A stretch of 18,127 nt of DNA, from assembly GCA_041485845.1 (NCBI GenBank), contig JBGPKH010000105.1, forward strand, positions 1 through 18,127, given 5' to 3'. Numbering within the stretch: the stretch's first letter is position 1; each line of letters opens with the position of its first letter. Below, piece by piece: positions 6,801 to 15,100 of the stretch. The position numbers and the translations under genes were made by a program. Origin of the DNA: OMOG01 sp041485845 (GTDB lineage: Bacteria > Acidobacteriota > Terriglobia > Bryobacterales > Bryobacteraceae). The notes under the pieces were generated by a model. It worked only from the letters and a program-made list of their open reading frames with translations, was not told the origin of the DNA and searched no databases.

Positions 6801-7883
6801 CTACGCACTTGCATTGGCGCGATTCAATAGCGCCCTCATATACGCGAAGCCGTATGCGGTTTGCGCGTTGCCCCCGCCCACCAGCGTGGGCGTGTGGTCG
6901 AGAATCACGATGCCATCGTAACTCACATCGCGCAGCGCCTTCATGATCTTGTACATGTCGTAATAGCCGTTATCCATGAAGGTCTCGACAAAATGCGGCA
7001 GCGGCGCGCTCACATTTCGAAAATGAATCTTCCAGATCTTCTGCGCCCCGAAGTAGCGGATCATCTCTTCGGGATCTTTGCCGGTGAGCTGTTTGCCGCC
7101 CTCCAGCCACGTGCCGCAGCACAGGCAGAGTCCCACGTTCGGGCTGTTGGCGATCTCCATGGCGCGGCGATAGCCGTCGAAGTTCGAGAAGATGCAGCGC
7201 GGCACGCCCGCCAGCACCGGCACCGGCGGATCGTCGGGGTGAATCCCGATGCGCACTCCGGCCTCTTCCGCTACGGGGGCCACCTGCTTGATGAAGTAGG
7301 TGTAGTTCTCCCAGATCTCTTCCTTCGAGAACTCGCGGCCGTGCGAGAGCGGCTCGCTGAAGGTTGCCCCGTCCCAGGTGCCCTTCCTGTTGGGGCTGGA
7401 CATGTCGAACTCGCGTCCGGAAGCGCCGCGAATCGTGGCGCGGCCGCTGCTCCAGATGCCGTTGCCCATGTGGGCGTAGGTGGTGTAGTAAATCCCGGCC
7501 TTGCCCAGGTTGCGCAGGTACTGCTTGTACTCTTCGACCTTCTTGTCGCGCCCCGGCAGGTTCAGGGTCACCTCGGGCATGTTGTGCACGCTGGTGTTGC
7601 CGATGTTCCAGACGGTGATTCCGGCGTCCGCGTAGCGCTTCTTGATTTGCACGAAGCCCTCGGCGGTGCGCAGGTCGGGCGTCGACCCCACGCTCACGTA
7701 CTCCGCGCCAAGCTGCTGCAGAAACAGAAGGGCCTCGTCCGTGGGTTTGGCGGACGATTGCGCGCAAAGCTTGATGCCCGGCTGGATGGTGTGGGTGACC
7801 GGCGCGCTTTCCGCGGCGGTGGCCAGCAGGGCCGCGCCTCCCAGTGCGATCTTTCCGAATTGCCTGCGATCTGGATTGCTCAT
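6801..7883 (-). CDS. Tat-exported mannonate dehydratase (UxuA)-like TIM-barrel protein
   Basis: 360 residues from the ATG at 7883; the longer frame to 7949 runs inside the upstream gene, and AGAGGA seven bases before this ATG fixes the start. The N-terminus DRRQFGKIALGGAALLATAA is a Tat-type signal. Barrel motifs are KLCAQ (38-42), TVWNIGNTSVHN (90-101), RIGIHPDDPP (H215), LCLCCGTW (C256), KIHFRNV (H287), TFMDNGYYD and VILDHTP (D329). Unlike its downstream paralogue it keeps the canonical His-Cys-His-Asp metal set of mannonate dehydratases and has no Gly-rich insert. The upstream DUF362 frame ends only four bases before the ATG, so the ribosome site lies inside that gene and the two are surely co-transcribed. 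Sugar-acid dehydration is the likely activity; the two paralogues may act on different epimers or one may have drifted to another role. Confidence 0.83.
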   Translation of the reverse strand: MSNPDRRQFGKIALGGAALLATAAESAPVTHTIQPGIKLCAQSSAKPTDEALLFLQQLGAEYVSVGSTPDLRTAEGFVQIKKRYADAGITVWNIGNTSVHNMPEVTLNLPGRDKKVEEYKQYLRNLGKAGIYYTTYAHMGNGIWSSGRATIRGASGREFDMSSPNRKGTWDGATFSEPLSHGREFSKEEIWENYTYFIKQVAPVAEEAGVRIGIHPDDPPVPVLAGVPRCIFSNFDGYRRAMEIANSPNVGLCLCCGTWLEGGKQLTGKDPEEMIRYFGAQKIWKIHFRNVSAPLPHFVETFMDNGYYDMYKIMKALRDVSYDGIVILDHTPTLVGGGNAQTAYGFAYMRALLNRANASA

Positions 7884-7887
7884 CTTC

Positions 7888-9099
7888 TTATCCTCTGATT
7901 CCCATGGGCGGCGGGGGCGCGCTGCGGCGCTTCCGCCGCATGCCCGCAAAATCGAACCGCGCCTCCGCGATCGGCGTCCCGATCACTTCTATGCGCTTCA
8001 GGTCGCGCGTCCCCAACCCCGCGTCTTCGGCCAGCTTCAAAGTGCTGTCGCACCGTTCAAACGGCGGCGTGCCGCGATCGGCCATGGGATCGAACCCCAT
8101 GAGCCCCATGCACACCGCGTCCGTATTCACCGGATTGAGTCCCGCGACGATGACCGCGGGAGCCACCGGCTGGAGATCCTCGCGGATCCAGGGGCCTTCA
8201 CCCCCGGTCATGGTCTGGATGCCTTCGACAATCGCCAGGTGAATGGGGCGCGCGGAGATCAGGTCGACCACCGTCCGCGGCACGCGCCAGGTGTCCTGGC
8301 GCGGCGTCCTGGGATCCTTTTCCGGGGGCGCGCTCCTGGAAGGCTGGCGGTTGCCCGAGTGGATCATCGACCGGCCGCCCTTGGGCGTCTCCGAAGGCTC
8401 GTCGGCGCCGGCGCCCGAGCCGTAGATGGTGCACGGCGTCAGGCCGAAGCAGTTCTTCATCGACAGCGTCACCCCCGCCGTCGCGTGCTCCTTCATCTTA
8501 GCGATGCTCACGAAAACGTCGCAGTCTTCGTACGAGTGGTTGAGGTCGAACGCCGGGAAGATATACCCGCCGAAGGGCACCGTCATGCGCGAGTATTTTT
8601 TCGACCGGCCCAGGTAGTTGGTGTTTTCGAACTACACGTTGGGCGCGGCGCCGAGGATGTCGCGCGGCTCCACATTGGCGCGCAGCAGGTACTCTTCAAC
8701 GGGCTCGGCGGTGGACCACGGACTCTCCAGAATCCGAATGCGGCGCGCGCCGGCCTTGCCCATCAGGTGCGCCGCGGCGGCGATCACCTGCGGGTGCGTG
8801 TAGTGCGTATTTTCGAGCGGCAGGTATCCCAGGCGATACGCCGGCGACCCCGTCAGGTTGATCTTGACGGCGACGGTTTTGCCTGCAACCAGCCGCTCCA
8901 GTCCGCCCAATTGGTCGAACATTTTCTGCATGGTGGGCAGCAGTTCGCTGGGCGCGTACGTCCTGCACCGGGCCACCGCGACCGGCGATGCCGGCGCCGC
9001 CGCGGCGCGCCCCAAAGCGGGCGCCGCGAGGTACGCGGCGGCCGATGCCGTCTTCCACAACCACTCTCTACGCGTCTGCTTGCGCTGCATATTTCCCAT
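7888..9099 (-). pseudogene. Tat-exported DUF362 protein interrupted by one in-frame TAG
   Basis: Two pieces in the same frame are split by a single TAG at 8634-8632. The first 155 residues hold a Tat signal (TRREWLWKTASAAAYLAAPALG) and the DUF362 start: VAVKINLTGSPAYRLGY (77-92), THPQVIAAAAHLMGKAGARR and RILESPWS. After the stop the frame continues FENTNYLGRSKKYSRM, then VFVSIAKMKEHATAGVTLSM, KNCFGLTP, HLAIVEGIQTMTGGEGPWI and VIVAGLNPVNTDAVCMGLMG, to a normal TAA. Nothing else is lost, so one base (GAG to TAG is the simplest) turns an intact gene of about 403 codons into this. The downstream ATG at 8586 has no Shine-Dalgarno. It may be a very recent pseudogene, a sequence error, or a read-through stop. 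DUF362 function is not firmly known; some members carry 4Fe-4S motifs, and none is visible here. A start at the fourth codon (9090) is equally possible. Confidence 0.8.
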
Positions 9100-9118
9100 C
9101 CCGTCTACCGCTTGCTTG

Positions 9119-9196
9119 GACCGCTCCCTCCGGTCGCGGCTCGGTATGACGCGGCTCGGTACGACGCACCATCTGAGCCGCGACCGTAGGGAGCCG
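9119..9196. repeat. REP-like element, inverted pair forming a long hairpin
   Basis: Upstream of the DUF362 gene. GCTCCCT-C-CGGTCGCGGCTC (9123-9142) and GAGCCGCGACCG-T-AGGGAGC (9175-9194) are complementary at 19 of 20 positions, with a 32-base loop. Each half is one copy of the dispersed element; the left copy also folds on its own (GACCG 9119-9123 with CGGTC 9131-9135). The left arm end and loop contain a tandem 15-mer, GCGGCTCGGTATGAC at 9136-9150 and the same with one change at 9151-9165. Confidence 0.7.
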
Positions 9197-9220
9197 TCGG
9201 CGTACTTAAGTTCTTCTTAT

Positions 9221-9250
9221 TTGTGTTCATTCGTGTTCATTTGTGGCTGA
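9221..9250. repeat. Short tandem repeat, 10-base unit
   Basis: Three consecutive units read TTGTGTTCAT, TCGTGTTCAT and TTGTGGCTGA in the gap between the DUF362 gene and the unrecognised 401-residue gene. The tract is AT-rich against a GC-rich background. I see no gene or clear promoter in this gap besides this and the hairpin pair next to it. Confidence 0.5.
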
Positions 9251-9258
9251 TAATCTTT

Positions 9259-10464
9259 TCACACTTCCATTTCCAGCGCCACATACTGCGACACCTGTGG
9301 CAGCCGAACCTCCACCGCATCCCTCTGCGATTCCATCTCTACCTTCACCGGACCATCCACCGTCCACGCCTTCACCGCGCGATACCGCCCCGCAATCCGC
9401 ACGCTCGCCGAGTCCGGCCCGCGATTCGCGTAGAACAACAAATGCGCCACCACCTGTTGGGCGTCTGCCGACGTCGTGCAGAACGAACCGGTCGCTCCGC
9501 CGTTCCAAAACCGCACCAGGTCGTAGCGGTGACTCACCAGCACCACCGAATCGTTCGCCCACAGGTAAGGATCGTCCGGGTCCGCATGTGCCCAAGCGAT
9601 TCTGCCCGTTCCCAGCGCGCGCCAGCCAAATCGCGGATGCTCGTCGCCCTTGGCCCTCTTGCCCGGAGCTTCTCCCCACTTCGGCGCCGTAATCAGAGTC
9701 CCGCCTGCCTGCACGAATCCCAGAATCTGTTTTCGCAGCGCGGGCGTGGGCGGTTCGGCATCGGTATAAATCAAAGCCCGCAGCGACGCCAACGGCGCAT
9801 CCGCAATCCGATCCTTAAGCACAATCCGATAATGCTGCCCCGCGCGATCCAGCAGGTTTAGCAACTCGCGGCTGAAGAACTCGTTCTGCCCCGTGAAGTC
9901 CGATACCACGCCCACCACGGCTAGCGGCGCATATCCCGCCCACGCCTTCCGCGCGGCGAAAAACCCCGCGGCGGCCGCTGCCTTCTTCCACGTGTCGAGT
10001 GCCCGCGGCTCGCCGGCGCGCAGACCCGCCGTCAGTGTATCGTCGAGCGATACGATCCAACGCCCTCCGCGCGAGGCGCAATCGGCAATCGCGGTCAGGT
10101 AGGAACCCGCCGCCGGCCGCGCATCCACCCACACGCTCGTCTCCGGATGCAGCGCGCTTTCCAGGCGAATGCGCCACCCGTTCGAATCCACCCACGGGAC
10201 CCCCGTCGGCCCACCGGCCGCCCCGCCGCCCCCGCGCGACATCCTCACGCCGGGCCACTCCCCTTTCACTCTGGTGACGCCTGCGGGAACCGCACCGGAA
10301 TCCGCCACGTGAAGCCCCTCCTGCTGCGCGCGCGCCCGCACCGGCCCCAGCGCCTCGCTCTTTCCGATCAGCAGGTAATCGATCGCGGTACCCTGCAACA
10401 GATTCAAGGCCGATGGATCTGTCCAGGTATCGGGCCACCGCATCGGAGTCCACTGTGCCGTCAT
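9259..10464 (-). CDS. Conserved-looking protein of unknown function with a glutamine-amidotransferase-like region
   Basis: 401 residues, no signal peptide and no membrane segment. GGAGG lies four bases before the ATG. I do not recognise a named family. What can be seen: a short N-terminal Trp-rich part (TAQWTPMRWPDTWTDP), a Gly-rich patch at 76-88 (SRGGGGAAGGPTG), then a Rossmann-like stretch at about 180-265 (APLAVVGVVSDF, FFSRELLNLLDRAGQHYRIV, LRALIYTDAEPPTPALRKQI, GFVQAGGTLITAPKWGE). This resembles the class-I glutamine-amidotransferase-like domain found in beta-galactosidase trimerisation modules and similar carbohydrate enzymes. The C-terminal 100 residues are beta-rich (YRAVKAWTVDGPVKVEMESQ). 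No catalytic Cys-His pair is evident. It sits at the head of the sugar-acid cluster, 159 bases before the DUF362 gene with repeats between, so co-transcription is possible but not certain. A non-catalytic glycoside-hydrolase-like role is only a guess. Confidence 0.7.
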   Translation of the reverse strand: MTAQWTPMRWPDTWTDPSALNLLQGTAIDYLLIGKSEALGPVRARAQQEGLHVADSGAVPAGVTRVKGEWPGVRMSRGGGGAAGGPTGVPWVDSNGWRIRLESALHPETSVWVDARPAAGSYLTAIADCASRGGRWIVSLDDTLTAGLRAGEPRALDTWKKAAAAAGFFAARKAWAGYAPLAVVGVVSDFTGQNEFFSRELLNLLDRAGQHYRIVLKDRIADAPLASLRALIYTDAEPPTPALRKQILGFVQAGGTLITAPKWGEAPGKRAKGDEHPRFGWRALGTGRIAWAHADPDDPYLWANDSVVLVSHRYDLVRFWNGGATGSFCTTSADAQQVVAHLLFYANRGPDSASVRIAGRYRAVKAWTVDGPVKVEMESQRDAVEVRLPQVSQYVALEMEV

Positions 10465-10574
10465 GGGTCCTCCGGGTCTTTAGGGCTTAAATTGGATATT
10501 AGCAAAAATCCTGGATCGTCATCCCCGAAGGCGGTCGTAATTGTGCCGTTGATGCTAACACATGGTCTAGTTGA

Positions 10575-10620
10575 CTGAGCCCGACCAAAGTGACCGAGCC
10601 GCGACCACAAGGAGCGGTCT
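10575..10620. repeat. REP-like element, tandem degenerate pair
   Basis: CCGAGCCGC then GACCACAAGGAGCGG (10594-10617) is a clear copy of the dispersed element, with arms GACC and GGTC. A weaker copy in the same orientation, TGAGCC then CGACCAAAGTGACCG (10575-10595), lies directly before it. They follow the stop of the membrane-anchored regulator gene. The rest of this 155-base gap, 10465-10574, holds an AT-rich stretch near 10490-10510 that may carry the promoter of the 401-residue gene, but no convincing -35/-10 pair is seen. Confidence 0.55.
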
Positions 10621-11906
10621 TACCACACGTGCGAAGCCACGACCTCCGGCAGCGCCGGCGCGTTGCCGATCACCCGCGCATGCAGCACGAATTGCAGATT
10701 CTTCGATTCCCACCCGGCGGGCAACTTGCGCAGGATCACGCCGAGCTGGTCGGGGTCGGCCAACAGCCGGCCGGCGGCTTCCGTCCCGAATTGTTTCAAC
10801 CCCGCCGCCACCACCAGCAAGCCCCCGGTGAAAGAGTTGCGAATCCGCGCCACGAGAATGTAGTCTTCGGGCGACGATCCGTCCTCTTTCGCCGGGATGG
10901 ACCATTCCTGGCCCGCCTGCGTATCCACGATCACCGTCCGGAACTCGGGCGACCGGATGAAGCGGAACCGCCAGGCCTGCTGCAATTCCATGGTCCATTG
11001 ATTGGTGATGGCGCCGATGAGCAGCGTCTGCGTCTTCCGCAGATCTTCAAAGCCCACGCTGCTGGCCAGGCGCAGGCGTACCGCTCTCGACTTGCGCGCC
11101 AACATGCCGGACACCTCGTTGGCGGCCACCATGTCTCCGAAGCCCACGTACTGGTTCGTGACCGGGATGAGATCGTCGCCGTTGAGCTTCCCCGCGGGCA
11201 CCTGAATGGGCCGCTGGGTTTGAATCTCCGCGGCCGGCCGGCCCTCCGCACTCAGTTTCTCGGCGCGCCTGGACGCGTGGTACACCAGCGGGTGCGCTAC
11301 GGCAAGGAGCATAGGGTCGGAAGCCTGGAATACCGGTTCCCAGAAAAGCTGGAAAGCCCTGGCATTGGGACTCGCCGGCCACAGTCTAACGGTCGCCACC
11401 AGGGCCACCGCCACCGCGACGGTGCCGCAAGCCAGGATCGCGCTGCGATGCCATCGACGCGTGGGACGCTCTTCGATTACCAGTGCCGCCGGGGCGGGCG
11501 TCACATCTTCGTGCGCGGTGCTCACATATCGGAATTCCGGCGAGTAGGCGCCGGGATGCAGATCGATCCGCACTTCCGCGGCCGCCCCTTCGGGCGTGAC
11601 ATAGTATTGCGCCAACCTCTTGCGGACCTCGCGCGCGCCCACGCGCACGATAGTGTCCTCGGCCAGATCGGACTCTGGCTGCCTGCCGAAGACTTCCACA
11701 GCGATCGTCCGTTCCTTGAGCGCACCCGGCTTCCCCTCCAGGAACGTCTCGCACACGTACTCCAGGAACTGCTGGCAACGCTTGCTTCCGTGGAATGCCG
11801 GACTCTCCAGGATGGTCTGAAGCTGGCGGCGAACCTCCTCGGGACTTGGTGTGCTTCGCTCTCCTACAGCCCCCGAATCACGTCCATGTGATGCGGTTTT
11901 CGACAT
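10620..11906 (-). CDS. One-TM protein with N-terminal winged-helix-like domain and periplasmic sensor-like region
   Basis: 428 residues. Residues about 20-130 belong to a domain common in Acidobacteriota and rhizobia, recognised by SPAFHGSKRCQQFLEYVCE, then LKERTIAVEVFGRQPESD and DTIVRVGAREVRKRLAQYY. It is often annotated as adenylate-cyclase-like or response-regulator-like and is probably a winged-helix DNA-binding fold. A basic stretch (RPTRRWHRS) precedes one membrane helix at about 154-175. The remaining 250 residues lie outside and contain the blocks FQLFWEPVF, QYVGFGDMVAANEVSGML, DLRKTQTLLIGAITNQWT and YILVARIRNSFTGGLLVV, which I have no name for; it looks like a ligand-sensing domain. 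The layout recalls ToxR/CadC-type one-component membrane regulators. It is divergent from the TonB receptor gene across 255 bases, so control of that gene is plausible. GGAGG lies about 14 bases upstream of the ATG, a long spacing. Confidence 0.75.
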   Translation of the reverse strand: MSKTASHGRDSGAVGERSTPSPEEVRRQLQTILESPAFHGSKRCQQFLEYVCETFLEGKPGALKERTIAVEVFGRQPESDLAEDTIVRVGAREVRKRLAQYYVTPEGAAAEVRIDLHPGAYSPEFRYVSTAHEDVTPAPAALVIEERPTRRWHRSAILACGTVAVAVALVATVRLWPASPNARAFQLFWEPVFQASDPMLLAVAHPLVYHASRRAEKLSAEGRPAAEIQTQRPIQVPAGKLNGDDLIPVTNQYVGFGDMVAANEVSGMLARKSRAVRLRLASSVGFEDLRKTQTLLIGAITNQWTMELQQAWRFRFIRSPEFRTVIVDTQAGQEWSIPAKEDGSSPEDYILVARIRNSFTGGLLVVAAGLKQFGTEAAGRLLADPDQLGVILRKLPAGWESKNLQFVLHARVIGNAPALPEVVASHVW

Positions 11907-12003
11907 GGGAAACCAGGACCCCTCCGTTCAACTCCCCTGATTCTGCTCCTTCTGCACGCCGAATGCAAGTCCGTTTTCCCCTTGTGTCTATTGGGTTTGG
12001 AAG

Positions 12004-12032
12004 GGGTGAAACACCGTGTAACCCGTGGACCG
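12004..12032. repeat. Direct repeat / imperfect palindrome upstream of the receptor gene, copy 1
   Basis: GGGTGAAACACC then GTGTAACCC is an imperfect palindrome (ACAC and GTGT around one C; GGGT and ACCC outside). A related sequence, GGGTGAAGCACG then ATGTCAAG, starts 72 bases later at 12076. Similar spaced sites next to a divergent regulator could be operators, but two sites with about 60% identity are weak evidence. Confidence 0.3.
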
Positions 12033-12055
12033 GACCGGGGCTCCGCGCCTATAGT
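12026..12055 (+). promoter_or_regulatory. Candidate sigma-70-type promoter of the TonB receptor gene
   Basis: TGGACC (12026-12031) as -35, an 18-base spacer, and TATAGT (12050-12055) as -10. The match is 4 of 6 and 5 of 6 to the sigma-70 consensus. Transcription would begin near 12062 and leave a leader of about 100 bases. Confidence 0.35.
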
Positions 12056-12102
12056 CGCTCATCTGCACTGGGAGAGGGTGAAGCACGATGTCAAGCTGTG
12101 TA

Positions 12103-12152
12103 CGAAAAAGCCCTCCTGTGCTGCGTCCACGTTTTCGACTTGTAAAAAGGAG
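12103..12152 (+). promoter_or_regulatory. Leader with alternative pairings around the receptor Shine-Dalgarno
   Basis: CGAAAA (12103-12108) can pair with TTTTCG (12132-12137), enclosing CTCCT (12113-12117). CTCCT is an exact complement of the AGGAG at 12148-12152, the ribosome site of the receptor gene. The two pairings overlap topologically and might be alternatives, one of which would hide the ribosome site. This is read by eye, with no folding energy. Confidence 0.25.
12146..12152 (+). promoter_or_regulatory. Ribosome binding site of the TonB receptor gene
   Basis: AAAGGAG, nine bases before the GTG at 12162. It decides that start over the ATG at 11982, which would add 60 residues without a signal peptide at the N-terminus. 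Confidence 0.8.
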
Positions 12153-12161
12153 ACAACATCA

Positions 12162-15100
12162 GTGACCAGGTACTTGATGATCGGCATGGCTCTCGTCGCC
12201 ATGTGCAGTTCCGCCTCGGCCCAGACCGCCACGGGCGTGATCCAGGGCCACGTGGTTGACAAAACCGGCGGCGCGGTTCCCGAAGCCGTGGTCAACATCG
12301 AAAACCAGAAGACAGGCGTCCGCCAGTCAACCGTCAGCAACTCCCAGGGCACCTTCCTGCAGCCCTACCTGATCCCGGGCGAATACCGCGTGATTGTGGA
12401 AAAACCCGGCTTCGAAAAGAACGTGACGTCGGACTTGCGGCTCAGCGTGCAGCAGACCATTGAGATCGAGATCCAGATGCAGGTAGGCGAGGTCACCACG
12501 ACTGTCGAGGTAACGGCGGGCGTCGCCCAGTTGAAAACCAGCAACTCGCAAGTGTCGACGGTCATTACCAACAAGGCCATGCTCGATCTTCCAATGAACG
12601 GGCGCAACCCGTACAGCTTGGCGAATGGGGTACCCGGAGTGTTTCCGGGCGGAGGCTCGACGCCCTGGCTCGGCGGCGGGCGCAACGCCTCCAGCGAGAT
12701 CACCATCGACGGTGCTTCCATCATCGTCCCGGAGAATAACGTCAGCATTCAGGACACTGGATACCAGCCGATCGTGGACACGGTGGAAGAAATCGCGGTG
12801 ATTACCAACTCGCTCTCGGCTGAGTTCGGGCGCTCGGGCGGCGGTGTGATCACCGTGGCCACGCGCTCGGGCACCAACAAGCTGCATGGTTCGGCATTCG
12901 ACTTTCTGCGCAACAGCAAGCTGGATTCCAACTCCTGGAGCAACAACCGCAACGGCGCGAAGCTCGCGGCCTTTCAGCGCAACCAGTTCGGCGGCACCAT
13001 GGGCGGCCCGGTCGTAATCCCTAAGCTGTACGATGGGCGCAACCGGACATTCTTCTTCTTCGCCGAACAGAGTGAGCGCCGGCGCAGCGCTTCGAGCTCA
13101 TTCGCCACGGTTCCCCTCGACTCGTGGAAAAACGGCGATTTCTCGGACCTGAAAAACGGAAGCGGGCAGGCGATCACCATCTACGATCCAGACACCGTTG
13201 CCCTGGATGCCTCGGGGAATTACGTCCGGACGCCGTTCGCCGGCAACAAGATTCCGAGCAACCGCACGGATCCGGTGGCGCTCAACATGTTGAAGTACTT
13301 CCCTAGTCCGAACGCCGTTCCGACCAATATCTACACCTACGCCAACGACTTTTTTGTTGCGGGGAAAGCCAAAAACACCGACGACCGATTCGACTCCCGC
13401 ATCGACCATAACTTCTCCAGTGACACCCGGCTCTGGGCGCGGGGTTCCTACTCCAACGGTCCGAGCTTCCCGTTCAACGGGTTCGGCAATCCCGGAACGT
13501 CGATCGGCGACGGCCCCACCTACAGCACCAATTACAACCTCGCGCTGAATACGGTGCACACGTTCAACCCCACGACCATCCTGAACATCAGCTACGGATT
13601 TGCGCGCAAGATCGCGCACCGCGACCCGTTCTCTCAGGGCATGGATCTGAAGGTCCTCGGTTTTCCCGCCAATGTCGTGCAAGCGGCCGGCGAGCAGAAC
13701 TTCGAGTTCCCGCGGACCGACATAGGCGGCAACGACGGCGTTTCCTCCCTGGGACAGGCCACCTTCACCACTCTCCGCATCCAATCGTCTTCTCACGACC
13801 TCCGCGGCGATGTGACCAAGGTCCTCTCCAACCACAACCTGATGTTCGGCGGCGAGGCGCGCAAGCTGTTCATGAATTTCCGGCAGCACGGCGCGCCCTC
13901 CGGTCAGTATTCGTTTAACAACGCCTGGACCCAGCGGCAGGTGGGCGCTGCCAGTTCCACCACGCAGGGCGCCGGAATGGCGTCGTTCCTGCTCGGCTAC
14001 CTGGGCGGCGCCTCGCTCGAGCACACCATGGCGATTGCCAGCTCGAGCAATTACTACGGCGTGTATTTCCGCGACGACTGGAAAGTATCGAGGAAACTGA
14101 CGCTCAACATCGGACTGCGCTGGGACGTCGACCAACCGCGCACCGAACGCTACAATCGGCTCAGCTACTGGGATTCCGATGCGCCCTCGCGGCTCGCCGG
14201 CAAGGTGCCCGGCTTCCCCAACCTGAAGGGCGTCATGCGGTTCGTCACTCCCGACAACCGGCGGCAGACACCCACCGACCTGAACAACTTCGGCCCGCGG
14301 TTCGGCTTCGTCTATCTGATCAACAACAAGACCGTATTCCGCGGCGGGTACGGAATTCTGTATTCGCCCTCCGTGCTCCAGGCTTCGGGGACCTCGGGGA
14401 GCTCGGGCACCCAGGGCTTCACGAACACGACGAACACCAACACTTCATTCGACGGAGGCGTGACGCCGGCGAATTGGCTCAAGAACCCCTTCTCGCAGGG
14501 CTTCAGCCGTCCGCTCGGAGTGGCGGGCGGACCCGAAACGCAGCTTGGCCTGGGTATCGGCGACAGCTTCTTCAACGACTACGTCAACCCCCTGATCCAG
14601 GAGTGGAGCGCCAACCTGCAAAGAGACTTCGGCGCAGGGTTCATAGTGGAGGCCGGCTACCTGGCGAACAAGGGCCAGCACCTCATCGATGGCGAGAGCA
14701 GCATGGCCTACAACCAGTTGCCCGCGTCGTATTTCGCGCTGGGCAACCAGTTGCTCAGTTCCAACCAGGTGACCAATCCGTTCTATGGGATCATCACCAA
14801 CCCCACCTCGTCGCTGAGCCAGCCGCGGGTGGCGTATTCGCAACTGCTGCGCCTGTACCCGCAGTACACCAGCGTGAGTGCGTTCCGCAAGCCCCAGGCG
14901 AACTCGATCTATCACGCGTTCACGCTGAGCGTGACCAAGCGCTACTCCCACGGATTGAACCTTCAGGTGAGCTGGACCGCCGGCAAACTGCTCGACGACG
15001 CCTCGCAGACGGTGACATTTCTGGGGGCGGCAGGCGCCAAGCAGGACTTCTACAACCGGCACGGCGAGAAGTCGCTTTCAGCACAGGACATTTCCGATCG

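Noticed and set aside
5515..6921. 468-codon plus-strand open frame
   Set aside because: Antisense shadow of the second UxuA-like gene; His/Arg/Val-rich translation with no recognisable domain.
8632..8634. TAG read as selenocysteine/pyrrolysine or programmed recoding
   Set aside because: Selenocysteine uses TGA; no pyrrolysine genes or recoding structure are evident. A point mutation or sequence error is simpler.
7642..9189. 515-codon plus-strand open frame over the DUF362 gene
   Set aside because: Shadow frame; composition is biased and no domain is visible. The minus strand holds matching family motifs on both sides of the TAG.
9119..9250. CRISPR array
   Set aside because: Repeats are few, differ in type and orientation, have no regular spacers, and no cas gene is present.
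10590..11891. 433-codon plus-strand open frame
   Set aside because: Shadow of the membrane-anchored regulator gene; starts inside a repeat and has no ribosome site or domain.
11982..12161. N-terminal extension of the TonB receptor to the ATG at 11982
   Set aside because: It would bury the signal peptide and covers the leader; the GTG at 12162 has a strong ribosome site and a proper signal.
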